NCBI GenBank assembly: GCA_963823535.1
Contig: CAWGLZ010000006.1
Span: 992,001 to 1,056,000 of the forward strand
Direction of reading: 5' to 3'
Origin: RPQJ01 sp963823535
Lineage (GTDB): Bacteria; Pseudomonadota; Gammaproteobacteria; Steroidobacterales; Steroidobacteraceae
DNA: 64,000 bases
The first letter of the stretch is position 1. Each line of letters begins with the position of its first letter. Below the pieces are notes generated by a model that saw only the letters and a program-made list of their open reading frames with translations, was not told the origin of the DNA and searched no databases. A program made the translations under genes and the position numbers. This document shows, in pieces, positions 15,131 to 24,594 of the stretch.

Positions 15131-16060
15131 TCAGCGGCCCAGTTCCGCGAGCCAGTCGCGAGAATGCAGAAAATCCGCGTAAAGCCGTGCTTCCGGCGTC
15201 CCCGGTTCGGGCCGATAGTCGTACTCCCAGCGCACCAGCGGCGGCAGCGACATCAGGATCGATTCGATCCGCCCGCCGGTCTGCAGCCCGAAGATCGTTC
15301 CCCGGTCGTAGACCAGGTTGAATTCGACATAACGTCCCCTCCGGTAGAGCTGGAAATTCCGTTCCCGCTCGCCGTAGGGCATGTCCTTCCGCCTCCGGAC
15401 GATCGGCAGGTAGGCGGGCACGTAGTGGTCGCCGACGCTGCGCATGAACGCGAAGCTCTTCTCGAAGCCCCATTCGTTCAGGTCGTCGAAGAAGAGTCCG
15501 CCCACGCCGCGCGTCTCGCCGCGATGCTTCAGGTAGAAGTACCGGTCGCACCAGTCCTTGTACTTCGCGTACACGTCGGGCCCGAACGGGTCGCACGCGG
15601 CCTTCGCGGCGCGATGCCACTGCAGCACGTCTTCCTCGAACGGATAGTAGGGTGTGAGATCGAAACCGCCGCCGAACCACCACGCCGCGGGTTGTCCGTC
15701 CTTGATGGCGACGAAGTAGCGCACGTTGGCGTGCGAGGTGGGCACGTAGGGATTGCGCGGATGGATGACCAGCGACACGCCCGTCGCCTCGAAGCTCGCG
15801 CCGGCGAGTTCCGGGCGCTGTGCGGTGGCGGAGGCGGGCAGCCGGCCGCCCATCACGTGCGAGAAGTTGATGCCAGCCTGCTCGAATACCGCGCCCTCGC
15901 GCAGCACGCGGCTTTCGCCGCCGCCGCCCTCGGGGCGCTGCCAGGTATCGCGGCGGAACGTCGCGCCCCCGTCCGCCTGCTCGAGCGCCGCCGTGATCGA
16001 GTCGTGCAGCGAGCGGAGATAGGCGATGACGGTGGCGGTGGAGGGCGTGTCTGGATTCAT
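15131..16060 (-). CDS. hemF: oxygen-dependent coproporphyrinogen III oxidase
   Basis: A 309-residue aerobic enzyme converting coproporphyrinogen III to protoporphyrinogen IX. Signatures include NFSHVMGG, the HPRNPYVPTSHANVRYF block, WWFGGGFDLTPYYPFEED, and KDWCDRYFYLKHRGETRGVGG, followed by FFDDLNEW. The C-terminal YVEFNLVYDRGT and RIESILMSLPP are also typical. Length matches the family. It is separated by 54 bases from topA, on the same strand. An aerobic or facultative lifestyle is implied. Confidence 0.97.
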   Translation of the reverse strand: MNPDTPSTATVIAYLRSLHDSITAALEQADGGATFRRDTWQRPEGGGGESRVLREGAVFEQAGINFSHVMGGRLPASATAQRPELAGASFEATGVSLVIHPRNPYVPTSHANVRYFVAIKDGQPAAWWFGGGFDLTPYYPFEEDVLQWHRAAKAACDPFGPDVYAKYKDWCDRYFYLKHRGETRGVGGLFFDDLNEWGFEKSFAFMRSVGDHYVPAYLPIVRRRKDMPYGERERNFQLYRRGRYVEFNLVYDRGTIFGLQTGGRIESILMSLPPLVRWEYDYRPEPGTPEARLYADFLHSRDWLAELGR

Positions 16061-16114
16061 ATCCTCACCCGGCTTGCCGCTTGCCCGATCTGCGCGGGCG
16101 CAAGCGTCTGAAAA

Positions 16115-18544
16115 TCAGGACTTCTTCTTCACCGTCGACTTCTTGCGGGCGGCGGCCTTCTTCCTGGGCGCAGCCTTCTTCTTCGCCGGCTTGTCGGCGG
16201 ATGTCGTCGTCGTCGCGCTCTTTGCAGTCGCAGTCTTCTTCGCCCAGCGTCCCTTGCGCTCCGGCGCCGCGGCCAGGATGGCCTGGCATTCCTCGAGCGC
16301 GAGCGACTTCGGGTCCCGGTCCTTCGGGATCTTGCCGTTCTTCCGGCCGTCGGTGATGTACGGACCGTAGCGGCCGTTCAGCACCTGGACGTCGGTGCCG
16401 GGGAACTCGCGGATGATGCGGTTCGCCTCGATCTCCTGCTTTTCCTGGATCAGCTGCAGTGCGCGCTCGAGCGTGATCGTGTACGGGTCGTCCTCTTTCT
16501 TGAGGGACACGTACTTCTTGGTGCCGTACTGCGCGTAGGGCCCGAAGCGGCCCACGGCCACCCGGATCGGCTGTCCGTCCGGCATCTGGCCCAGTGTACG
16601 TGGCAGCTGGAACAGTTCGAGCGCCTGCTCCAGCGTGAGCTCGTCCATGCGCTGCCCGGGGCGCAGGCTCGCGAACTTCGGCTTCTCCTCGTCGTCCCGC
16701 GTGCCGATCTGTGCGAAGGCGCCGTACTTTCCGTAGCGCACGCTCACGGGCCGGCCGGAGACGGGGTCGATGCCGATCTCGCGTGCCATCGCGACGTCGG
16801 AACGCGTGACGTTCTGCTCGACGTCGTCGATCTGCTTCTTGAGCCCGCTCCAGAAACGCTCGAGCAAGGGTATCCAGTCCTCCTCGCCGCGCGAGACGTT
16901 GTCGAGCTCGTCCTCCATGCCCGCCGTGAAGTTGAAGTCCACGTAGCGCTCGAAGTGGCCGGTGAGGAACCGGTTGACGATCTTGCCGAGGTCCGTCGGT
17001 ATGAACCGCCGGTTCACGAGCTCGCAGTATTTCTTGAAGAGCAGCGTCTGGATGATGCTGGCGTAGGTCGAGGGCCGGCCGATGCCGTACTCCTCGAGGG
17101 CCTTGACGAGGCTCGCTTCGGAGTAGCGCGGCGGCGGCTCGGTGAAGTGCTGCTCCGGCCGGATGGCGAGCAGCTTCACGCGATCGCCCTGTTCCAGTGC
17201 CGGCAGGCGCCGGTCATCCTCGTCGTCCAGCGTGACGTCGTCGAAGCTCTCGCGATACACGGCCAGGAAGCCCGGCGAGACCAGCGTCGAGCCGTTGGCG
17301 CGCAGCGTGTTGCCCGCGCCTGCCGCGAGGTCCACCGCGACGGTGTCGAACACGGCTGCTTCCATCTGGCTCGCGACCGCGCGTCGCCAGATGAGCGTGT
17401 AGAGCTTGTGCTGGTCCGGGTCCAGCCGGCCGGCGAGCTGCTCGGGAGTGCGCGAGGCGGCCGTCGGCCGGATAGCCTCATGGGCCTCCTGCGCGTTCTT
17501 CGACTTGGTGCGATACATGCGCGGGGCGTCCGGCAGCGACTCGGCCCCGTAGAGCCGGCCGATCACGCCGCGGATGTCGCGGATCGCATCGACGCCGAGA
17601 CTCACGGAGTCGGTACGCATGTAGGTGATGAGGCCCACCGGCCCCTCGCCGAAGTCCACGCCCTCGTAGAGTTTCTGCGCGGTGCGCATCGTGCGCTGGG
17701 CGCCGAAGCCGAGCTTGCGCGCGGCCTCCTGCTGCAGGGTCGAGGTCGTGAAGGGCGGCGACGGGTTCCGCTTGCGCTGCTTCTTGTCGACCCTGGTGAC
17801 CGTCAGTCCGCCGGCCGCGGCCTGCTCGAGCGCCCGGCGCACTTCCTCGGCCCGCGTGCCGTCGGTGATGGTGAACTGCTCCACCTTGCCGCCGCCGAAC
17901 TCGATCAGTCGCGCCCTGAAGGCCTGGCCGGCCTTCTCGGCGTCCGCGTCCATGGTCCAGTACTCGCGCGGCACGAACGCGGCGATCTCTTCCTCGCGCT
18001 CGCAGATCATCCGCAGTGCCGGGCTCTGCACGCGGCCCGCGGAGGCGCCGGAGAGTCCGGCCTTCTTCCACAGCAGCGGCGAGAGATTGAAGCCGACGAG
18101 ATAGTCGAGCGCGCGGCGCGCGAGGTATGCCTTGACGAGTTCTTCGGCGATTTCGCGTGGCTGGTCGATCGCCTCCTGCACGGCGTTCTTCGTGATCTCG
18201 TAGAACACGCTGCGGTGGACCGCCTTGCCGTCCAGCACCCCGGCATCCCGCAGCAGCTCGAAGAGGTGCCACGAAATGGCCTCGCCCTCGCGGTCCGGGT
18301 CGGTCGACAGGTAGAGCGCGTCGGCCTTCTTCACGGCACGCGCGATCGCATCGACGTGCTTCCTGTTCTTGTCGATGATTTCCCAGCGCATGGCGAACTG
18401 CCGGGCGGGGTCGACGGCGCCCTCCTTGGGCACGAGATCGCGGACGTGGCCGTACGACGCCATCACCTCGAAGTCCTTGCCCAGGTACTTCTTGATGGTC
18501 TTCGCCTTGGCCGGCGACTCGACGATGACGAGATTCCTGCTCAT
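16115..18544 (-). CDS. topA: DNA topoisomerase I
   Basis: An 809-residue type IA topoisomerase relaxing negative supercoils. The Toprim domain opens the protein (NLVIVESPAKAKTIKKYLG), with the acidic STDPDREGEAISWHL. The catalytic tyrosine lies in GLITYMRTDS (about residue 305). Instead of four-cysteine zinc fingers, the C-terminus has repeats of the Toprim-associated type (VSVRYGKYGAFAQ, VAVGRFGPYAQYG, LNGRYGPYITDG). A lysine/alanine-rich tail (last 45 residues) resembles histone H1 tails and probably binds DNA. The neighbourhood smg-dprA is the standard gammaproteobacterial one. Confidence 0.97.
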   Translation of the reverse strand: MSRNLVIVESPAKAKTIKKYLGKDFEVMASYGHVRDLVPKEGAVDPARQFAMRWEIIDKNRKHVDAIARAVKKADALYLSTDPDREGEAISWHLFELLRDAGVLDGKAVHRSVFYEITKNAVQEAIDQPREIAEELVKAYLARRALDYLVGFNLSPLLWKKAGLSGASAGRVQSPALRMICEREEEIAAFVPREYWTMDADAEKAGQAFRARLIEFGGGKVEQFTITDGTRAEEVRRALEQAAAGGLTVTRVDKKQRKRNPSPPFTTSTLQQEAARKLGFGAQRTMRTAQKLYEGVDFGEGPVGLITYMRTDSVSLGVDAIRDIRGVIGRLYGAESLPDAPRMYRTKSKNAQEAHEAIRPTAASRTPEQLAGRLDPDQHKLYTLIWRRAVASQMEAAVFDTVAVDLAAGAGNTLRANGSTLVSPGFLAVYRESFDDVTLDDEDDRRLPALEQGDRVKLLAIRPEQHFTEPPPRYSEASLVKALEEYGIGRPSTYASIIQTLLFKKYCELVNRRFIPTDLGKIVNRFLTGHFERYVDFNFTAGMEDELDNVSRGEEDWIPLLERFWSGLKKQIDDVEQNVTRSDVAMAREIGIDPVSGRPVSVRYGKYGAFAQIGTRDDEEKPKFASLRPGQRMDELTLEQALELFQLPRTLGQMPDGQPIRVAVGRFGPYAQYGTKKYVSLKKEDDPYTITLERALQLIQEKQEIEANRIIREFPGTDVQVLNGRYGPYITDGRKNGKIPKDRDPKSLALEECQAILAAAPERKGRWAKKTATAKSATTTTSADKPAKKKAAPRKKAAARKKSTVKKKS

Positions 18545-18629
18545 GTTTCCTGCGTCAATTCCCCTGCCCCAAAAACGATCATGCCGCGGGGGGCCGCGGC
18601 ATCCGTCTCGGGCGCTGCCCGTGCGGTCC

Positions 18630-19109
18630 TCAATGGACCGCCCCGGAGCGGTCTTCGAACACCAGGTCCTCCATGCGGGAGAACGCCGATTCCTGTCCGG
18701 GCTGGCTGAAGAGCACCATCAGCACGACCCACTTCAGCTTCTCGATGTCGATGTCGTCGCCCTCGAGCGCCATGAGGCGGTCGATGACCAGCTCGCGCTG
18801 CGTGGGCGAGAGGATGCCTACGTTTTCGAGGTGCACGAGGAACCCCCGGCAGTCCGTGTCGAGGCGCGATTGCTCGAGCGCACCGAACACGCGGATGGCG
18901 CGGGCCGTGGGCGTCGGACCGCTCCGCGACGGATCGGCCGCGAGGTCCTCGAGCCAGCACAACGCGCGTTCCACTTCCCCGGTGGGAAAGCCCGCGTGCT
19001 CCAGTTCCTGCTTCAGGGTCTCGCGGTCGGGCTCCTCGCCCTCGTCCATGTCGGCGTCGAAGTAGTTCTCGAAGAGGTAGATCAGGATGTCGAGAACGCC
19101 TTCCTTCAT
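18630..19109 (-). CDS. smg: DUF494 family protein Smg
   Basis: A 159-residue acidic protein matching the Smg/DUF494 family: MKEGVLDILIYLFENYFDAD at the start, GFPTGEVERALCWLEDL in the middle, and DIEKLKWVVLMVLFSQPGQE near the end. Its function is not known; it is nearly always encoded next to dprA and topA in gammaproteobacteria. The start codon overlaps the dprA stop (ATGA), so the two are translationally coupled. Confidence 0.93.
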   Translation of the reverse strand: MKEGVLDILIYLFENYFDADMDEGEEPDRETLKQELEHAGFPTGEVERALCWLEDLAADPSRSGPTPTARAIRVFGALEQSRLDTDCRGFLVHLENVGILSPTQRELVIDRLMALEGDDIDIEKLKWVVLMVLFSQPGQESAFSRMEDLVFEDRSGAVH

Positions 19110-20230
19110 TCCTTTTTCCCCGGCAGTCTCCGGCAGAACGTGCCGCCGTGCTGTTGGGCCACCCGTCCATCGAGCTCGAGGATGAGCAGCATGGATGCGA
19201 CCTCCGCGGCCGCCAACCCGGTGCGCAACACCAGCGTGTCGATGCTGGCCGGCGCAAAACCGAGCGCATCTAACAGGATTTCGTAGTCCTTGTCCAACGC
19301 GGCCCCGGAAACCGCTTGCGTATCAGGCGCTTCGGCGTGCACGGGTGCGCGGAGGCTGCCGAGCAGGGCTTCGAGTTCGGTGAATATGTCATCTGCCGTC
19401 TCGACCAGCTTGGCGCCCTGGCGAATGAGTCGGTGACAGCCGCGCGACATCGGATTGTGGATCGAGCCCGGGATCGCGAACACCTCGCGGCCCTGCTCGG
19501 CCGCCAGACGCGCCGTGATGAGCGAGCCGCTGCGCAGGGCCGCCTCGACGACCAGCGTTCCCACCGCCAGGCCGCTGATGATGCGGTTGCGGCGCGGAAA
19601 GTGCTGCCTGAGGGGTGGCGTGCCGGTCGGCAGGTCCGACAGCAGCGCACCCCTGTCCGTGACGGCTGCGGCGAGCTCGGCATTCTCGCGCGGATAGACG
19701 ACGTCGAGGCCGCTGCCGAGGACGGCGAGCGTGCGCCCCATCGCGGCACGGAGCGCGCCGCGATGGCTGGCCGCGTCGATACCGAGCGCCAGGCCGCTCG
19801 TGATCGCAAGCCCGGCGTCCGCCAGGTGCTGCGCGAACTGCCCGGCGGTATCGCGGCCGAGCTGCGTCGGGTTGCGGCTGCCGACCATCGCGACCTGCGG
19901 CAATGACAGCGCCGTCGGATCGCCCTCGACGAAGAGGGCGAGGGGTGCGTCCGGGATGGCGGCGAGGAGCGGCGGATAGGCGGGCGATCCCCAGGTGACG
20001 AGGTGGCGCCGCGCGCCGCCCAGCCAGCGCTCGTCGCCGGTGATGCCGTCGGGGTCGGGGTTCTTCAGGGCCGCGACCGTGGCCGGGCCGAGTCCCAGCG
20101 TGGCGAGCGCCGCCGTGGACTCGTGCAGCAGGTCAGTTGGCAGGCGCGGTCCCGGGCCCGGCCGGGCCAGATGTCCGGCATGCAGCGCGGGGGCCCGCGC
20201 CAGCGTGAGCCACGGAATCGGATCGTCCAT
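19106..20230 (-). CDS. dprA: DNA-processing protein DprA
   Basis: A 374-residue protein that binds incoming single-stranded DNA and loads RecA in natural transformation. The Rossmann-like core has VAMVGSRNPTQLGRDTA and ITSGLALGIDAASHRGAL, then FPRRNRIISGLAVGTLVVEA and SGSLITARLAAEQGREVFA. A C-terminal winged-helix domain (last 65 residues) is present. The ATG at 20230 is preferred over an in-frame TTG at 20236 that lies within a terminator foot. Whether this organism is transformable cannot be told from this gene alone. Confidence 0.94.
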   Translation of the reverse strand: MDDPIPWLTLARAPALHAGHLARPGPGPRLPTDLLHESTAALATLGLGPATVAALKNPDPDGITGDERWLGGARRHLVTWGSPAYPPLLAAIPDAPLALFVEGDPTALSLPQVAMVGSRNPTQLGRDTAGQFAQHLADAGLAITSGLALGIDAASHRGALRAAMGRTLAVLGSGLDVVYPRENAELAAAVTDRGALLSDLPTGTPPLRQHFPRRNRIISGLAVGTLVVEAALRSGSLITARLAAEQGREVFAIPGSIHNPMSRGCHRLIRQGAKLVETADDIFTELEALLGSLRAPVHAEAPDTQAVSGAALDKDYEILLDALGFAPASIDTLVLRTGLAAAEVASMLLILELDGRVAQQHGGTFCRRLPGKKE

Positions 20231-20237
20231 GGACAAA

Positions 20238-20268
20238 GAGCCTACCGGGAGTTCCTCCCGGCAGGCTC
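20238..20268 (-). terminator. terminator of the LysM gene, just upstream of dprA
   Basis: A 13-bp stem with one mismatch (GAGCCT-A-CCGGGAG, TTC loop, and complement with C opposite A). On the minus strand it is followed by CTTTGTCC, so the U-tract is short. It lies between the LysM stop and the dprA start, which suggests dprA transcription is at least partly separate. Confidence 0.65.
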
Positions 20269-20311
20269 CTGCATATCTGCCGCGATCGTCGAAAACCGCG
20301 GCGCTGGCGCC

Positions 20312-21547
20312 TCAGCGAATGAAGTCCTGGCTGCCGGCTTCCCGGTGCCCGAACCGCGGGTGCGCCACGAAGTCACCGCGCTGGATCACCTGCGAGGATT
20401 CGACCACCAGCGCGTAGCTCATGCGGTCGTAGACCTGGAACACGAGCACGGTCGCGCTGCGCTCGTCCGGCAGGCGAACGCGATCGTAATTCGCGGTGTA
20501 GGCCATCCAGTTCTGGCGATCATAGCGGTCGCGCACCTGCTCGCCCCGGTAGAAGACGCCGAGCGCGTTGCCGGGCGCGAGGCCGTGGCGCTTGCCGCGA
20601 TTGAGGGCGAGCACCTGGTACCTGCCCGCGACGTGCACGCCGTCCACGATCGCAATGACCTGACCGAGCACCTCCTCGTTCGCCGGAGCCGACAGCACGA
20701 AGTCCGCGCCGATATCGACCGTCGCCGGGAACAGCTTGTCGCCCTGCAGGATCTCGCGATTCGTCTGCAGCACGCGCAGGTGGGTCAGCTCCTCCTCGCG
20801 CTTCATCTTGAAGATCGAGTCCGAGCCGGGCACCACGGCGCCGGTGCTCTGGATGACCTCGCCGAGGCCGGCGAGCTGGCCCATGTAGCCGAGCAGGTCA
20901 CCGTCGTCGGGATCGCGCAGCTCGTCCCCCACGCTGATCACGTTGAAGCGCGCGCCCGCGGCGGGCTCGCCGAGGCCCCGGCCGTAGATCTCGTTCGCGG
21001 TCGAGCCGACGATGTGGCGATCCCGCATGCCGACGACGTATGGCGCCTCCTTGATCTGCTCTTTGCTGAGCAGGCTCGGACGGCCTACGAAGTCCATCAG
21101 CAGGTCGTAGGGGATCGCGCGGATCGCGTCCTTGAGCGGCTGGGAGCGGACCTGCGGCGACAGGCGCATCGGGCCTGCCTGTTCCAGCGTGATGCGGGGC
21201 TTGCCATCGACGTAGACGAGGTTGAGCACATCGCCCGGATAGATGAGGTGCGGATTGGCGATCTCCGGATTGACGTACCAGATCTCGGGCCAGTACCACG
21301 GGTCGCGCAGGAACACGCCCGCGATGTCCCACAGCGTATCGCCCTTGCGGACGACATAACGCTCCGGTGCGTCTGGGGCCAGCGGGACGGACATCGAACT
21401 GCCCGAGACCTGGGCTTGCGCCAGTGTCGGGACAGTACTGCCCATGACGAGTCCGAGCGCTGCGACGCTCAAGGCGAGGCCCGCGGCCCGGATCCAAGGG
21501 CGCCGGCCGCCCGAACTGAAAGGTGCAAGGCGCAGGTTACGATCCAT
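20312..21547 (-). CDS. LysM-domain cell-wall-binding protein
   Basis: A 411-residue exported protein with a long signal peptide (about 1-44). One LysM domain sits at about 63-111 (YVVRKGDTLWDIAGVFLRDP to YPGDVLNLVYVDG). A 300-residue region of repeated beta elements without a known enzyme motif follows. Proteins of this type occur next to dprA in many gammaproteobacteria and are thought to bind peptidoglycan. The ATG at 21547 is chosen because GGAG stands 7 bases upstream. The gene is divergent from def. Confidence 0.88.
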   Translation of the reverse strand: MDRNLRLAPFSSGGRRPWIRAAGLALSVAALGLVMGSTVPTLAQAQVSGSSMSVPLAPDAPERYVVRKGDTLWDIAGVFLRDPWYWPEIWYVNPEIANPHLIYPGDVLNLVYVDGKPRITLEQAGPMRLSPQVRSQPLKDAIRAIPYDLLMDFVGRPSLLSKEQIKEAPYVVGMRDRHIVGSTANEIYGRGLGEPAAGARFNVISVGDELRDPDDGDLLGYMGQLAGLGEVIQSTGAVVPGSDSIFKMKREEELTHLRVLQTNREILQGDKLFPATVDIGADFVLSAPANEEVLGQVIAIVDGVHVAGRYQVLALNRGKRHGLAPGNALGVFYRGEQVRDRYDRQNWMAYTANYDRVRLPDERSATVLVFQVYDRMSYALVVESSQVIQRGDFVAHPRFGHREAGSQDFIR

Positions 21548-21723
21548 CCCTATCTCCATCGGGTGTCGGGGTCGCGACCGTCGCCTTATAATCCGCCAAG
21601 CCGCGGGCCTGCTGCCGACCACGTCTCAGTCGGGCCATGACGCGGGACGGCGACGATGTCCCGCGGCTCTGCCGCGGTTGCTAAATTCAAGCCTGACTTA
21701 ACTTTAGCAGCATTTTCAAACGA

Positions 21724-22275
21724 ATGGCGAAGCTCACCATCCTCGAATACCCCGACCCCCGCCTGCGGACGCGGGCCACGGCCGTGACGACGGTCGACGA
21801 CGGCATCCGCCGGTTGATCGACGACATGCTGGAAACGATGTACGCCGCGCCCGGGGTCGGCCTGGCGGCGACCCAGGTCAACGTGCACCAGCGCGTGCTG
21901 GTGGCGGACGTCAGTCAGGAGCAGAACCGGCCACTTGCGTTCGTCAACCCTGAGGTCATCGAGCGCGAGGGCCGCACCGAGGCGGAGGAAGGCTGCCTGT
22001 CGGTGCCCGGCGTGTTCGACAAGCTGAACACGCGCTCGGAGCGCATCGTGGTGCGCGCACTCGGCCGGGATGGCAAGCCGTTCGAGCTGGAGGCCGACGG
22101 CCTGCTGGCGGTCTGCATACAGCACGAGATGGACCACCTCGAGGGCAAGCTGTTCGTCGACTACCTGTCGGACCTGAAGCGCACGCGGATCCGCAAGAAG
22201 CTGGAGAAGGAGCGGCGCGAACGCGGCACCGCATCCCCGGCGGCGCGTGAAAGATCCAAGGTTCCCGTGATCTAG
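21724..22275 (+). CDS. def: peptide deformylase
   Basis: A 183-residue metalloenzyme removing the N-formyl group from new proteins. All three family motifs are present: GVGLAATQ (44-51), EGCLS (89-93, metal ligand C91) and HEMDH (134-138, two metal His and catalytic Glu). The basic C-terminal helix (RTRIRKKLEKERRE) is of the kind that binds the ribosome. It begins the def-fmt-rsmB cluster read rightward. Confidence 0.97.
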   Translation: MAKLTILEYPDPRLRTRATAVTTVDDGIRRLIDDMLETMYAAPGVGLAATQVNVHQRVLVADVSQEQNRPLAFVNPEVIEREGRTEAEEGCLSVPGVFDKLNTRSERIVVRALGRDGKPFELEADGLLAVCIQHEMDHLEGKLFVDYLSDLKRTRIRKKLEKERRERGTASPAARERSKVPVI

Positions 22276-22312
22276 CGTCGTGCGCGGCCGCCGGGCCGTG
22301 CAGACTAGTGCC

Positions 22313-23251
22313 ATGACCGACCGGCTGAACCTCGTCTTTGCCGGCACGCCCGATTTCGCCGTCCCCGCGCTCGATGCCCTGCACGCGGCCGGACACGTGC
22401 TGCGTGCCGTCTACACCCAGCCCGACCGTCCTGCCGGGCGTGGCCAGGCGATGTCCGGCAGTCCCGTGAAGGGGCGCGCCCTGGAGCTCGGCTTGCACGT
22501 CGAGCAACCGGCTTCATTGAAGGCACCGGAGGAAGCGCTGCGGCTCGAGGAGCATGCCGCGGACCTGATGGTCGTGGTTGCGTACGGACTGATCCTGCCG
22601 CCGGCCATCCTCGCGATTCCGCGGCTCGGATGCTGGAACATCCACGCCTCCCTGCTGCCGCGCTGGCGCGGCGCGGCGCCCATCCAGCGAGCCATACTCG
22701 CCGGAGATGCCGCGACCGGCGTCACCATCATGCAGATGGATGCCGGACTCGACACCGGGCCGATGCTGCTGCGCAGGGAGACGCCGATCGACCCTCGGGA
22801 AACCGGGGGCACGCTGCACGACCGCCTCGCCCGGCTCGGCGCCGAGGCCATCGTCGAGGCCATCGACCAATGGCAGGCCGGGCGGCTCCAGCCGACGCCG
22901 CAACCCGTCGACGGCGCCAGCTATGCGCCGAAGATCCGCAAGGAGGAAGGCCGGATCGACTGGAGCCAGCCGGCGGTTGCGATCGACCGCCAGGTCCGGG
23001 CCTTCATTCCGTGGCCCGTCGCCGAGACGCGCTGGGCGGATCGGCAGCTACGGATCTGGTCGGTCACGGTCGTGCCGGCGGCGGGCGACGCGGAACCGGG
23101 ACGCGTGCTCGAGGCCGCGGGCGGACGGATCATCGTCGCCACGGGCGAAGGCGCCTTGCGCCTCGAGCGAGTCCAGCTGGCCGGGCGCCGCGCGATGTCG
23201 GCGGCCGAGTTCCTGAATGCCCACGCGCTGGCCGGGGCTCGGCTCGCGTGA
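22313..23251 (+). CDS. fmt: methionyl-tRNA formyltransferase
   Basis: A 312-residue enzyme that formylates initiator Met-tRNA using 10-formyltetrahydrofolate. The formyltransferase core has FAGTPDFAVPALDAL at the start, catalytic N109, H111 (NIHASLLPRWRG) and D147 (GLDTG). The C-terminal tRNA-binding domain follows. The stop codon overlaps the GTG start of rsmB by four bases. Confidence 0.97.
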   Translation: MTDRLNLVFAGTPDFAVPALDALHAAGHVLRAVYTQPDRPAGRGQAMSGSPVKGRALELGLHVEQPASLKAPEEALRLEEHAADLMVVVAYGLILPPAILAIPRLGCWNIHASLLPRWRGAAPIQRAILAGDAATGVTIMQMDAGLDTGPMLLRRETPIDPRETGGTLHDRLARLGAEAIVEAIDQWQAGRLQPTPQPVDGASYAPKIRKEEGRIDWSQPAVAIDRQVRAFIPWPVAETRWADRQLRIWSVTVVPAAGDAEPGRVLEAAGGRIIVATGEGALRLERVQLAGRRAMSAAEFLNAHALAGARLA

Positions 23252-24585
23252 CCAATCCAACGCCAACGCCAACGCCGGCGCAGGTCAGGGCGGCTGCGGC
23301 GAGACTCGTCGCGCAGACCGCCGACGCCGGTCGGTCGCTGGACGAGCTGCTGGCGCACGACGCAGACCCGGCGTCCGCGCGAGGTCTCAAGCGTTCGCTG
23401 GCCTACGGCACGCTGCGCTGGCACTTCCGGTTGATTGCGATCCTGAAGACGCTCGCCGATCGCCCGGTCGAGAAGCTCCCGCCCGAACTGCGCGCGCTGC
23501 TGGAGGTGGGCCTGTTCCAGCTGCTGTCCGGCGAGACGGCACCGCATGCTGCCGTGGCCGAAACGGTGAGCGCGGCCCGCGAGCTGGGCTTTGCGAAGGC
23601 GGCCGGGTTCGTCAATGCCGTGCTGCGACGATTCCAGCGCGAGCAGGAGGCCGTGCTGGCGGCCGTCGACGCCGATCTCGCCGTCCGCACCGCGCATCCG
23701 CCCTGGCTCGTGGACGCGATGCTCCGCGACCGCCCCGACTCCGCGGCCGCGATGCTCGAGGCCAACAACGCGCATCCGCCCATGTGGCTGCGGATCAACC
23801 GGCGGCGCACCTGCCTGGACGACAGCGAGGCTGAACTGGTGGCGGCGGGTTGGCAGGTCGAGCGTCACCCCCTGGCACCCGACGCGCTCAGGATCGAGCC
23901 CGCGGCGGACGTGCGGGCCGTGCCCGGGTTTGCCGAGGGTCGGCTCTCGGTGCAGGACGCCGCCGCGCAACTGGCGGTGGATCTGCTGGGTCCACGAGAG
24001 GGCGACCGGATCCTCGACGCCTGCGCCGCTCCGGGCGGCAAGGCCTGCCACATCCTCGAGCGGACGGACGATGCCTGCGAACTCACGGCGCTCGACGTGT
24101 CGGAGTCCCGGCTGTCGCGGGTGCACGACAATCTTGCCCGGCTCGGCCTGTCCGCGGACGTCCGGGTCGGGGACGCAGGCGTCCCGGCCGGGTGGTGGGA
24201 TGGACGGCCCTATGACCGCATTCTGCTCGACGTGCCCTGCTCGGCGACCGGGGTGATCCGACGCCACCCGGACATCAAGCTGTTGCGACGCGCCCGGGAC
24301 ATTCCCGCCCTGGCGCGGCGCCAGTCGTCCCTGCTGCATGCCGGCTGGGGGATGCTTGCGCCGGGCGGCCTGCTGCTCTACACGAGCTGCTCGGTGCTGA
24401 GGCAGGAGGACGAAGGAGTCGTGTCGGGGTTCCTGGCCAGGCACCCGGACGCGATCGACGTCACGGCGGAGCGCACCGGGGACTGGCCGCCCCACCCCGG
24501 GTTCGAGGGACCGGGCTACCTGGTGCGACCTGGGGAAGCCGGGATGGACGGGTTCTATTATGCTTGCCTCATCAAGCAGGCCTGA
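23248..24585 (+). CDS. rsmB: 16S rRNA (cytosine(967)-C5)-methyltransferase
   Basis: A 445-residue Nol1/Nop2/Sun-family enzyme. The N-terminal part (1-140) is the NusB-like RNA-binding domain. The SAM site is DACAAPGGKA (257-266). The two cysteines of m5C methyltransferases are C331 (DVPCSATG) and C381 (YTSCSV). The GTG start at 23248 overlaps the fmt stop (GTGA), and the N-terminus is Pro/Thr-rich before the first helix. Order def-fmt-rsmB is classical. Confidence 0.96.
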   Translation: MTNPTPTPTPAQVRAAAARLVAQTADAGRSLDELLAHDADPASARGLKRSLAYGTLRWHFRLIAILKTLADRPVEKLPPELRALLEVGLFQLLSGETAPHAAVAETVSAARELGFAKAAGFVNAVLRRFQREQEAVLAAVDADLAVRTAHPPWLVDAMLRDRPDSAAAMLEANNAHPPMWLRINRRRTCLDDSEAELVAAGWQVERHPLAPDALRIEPAADVRAVPGFAEGRLSVQDAAAQLAVDLLGPREGDRILDACAAPGGKACHILERTDDACELTALDVSESRLSRVHDNLARLGLSADVRVGDAGVPAGWWDGRPYDRILLDVPCSATGVIRRHPDIKLLRRARDIPALARRQSSLLHAGWGMLAPGGLLLYTSCSVLRQEDEGVVSGFLARHPDAIDVTAERTGDWPPHPGFEGPGYLVRPGEAGMDGFYYACLIKQA

Positions 24586-24594
24586 ACGTTGGTA

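Noticed and set aside
20003..21640. 545-codon open frame antisense to dprA and the LysM gene
   Set aside because: It spans two genes and the terminator between them, and the product has no recognisable domain. Long antisense frames are expected at this GC content.
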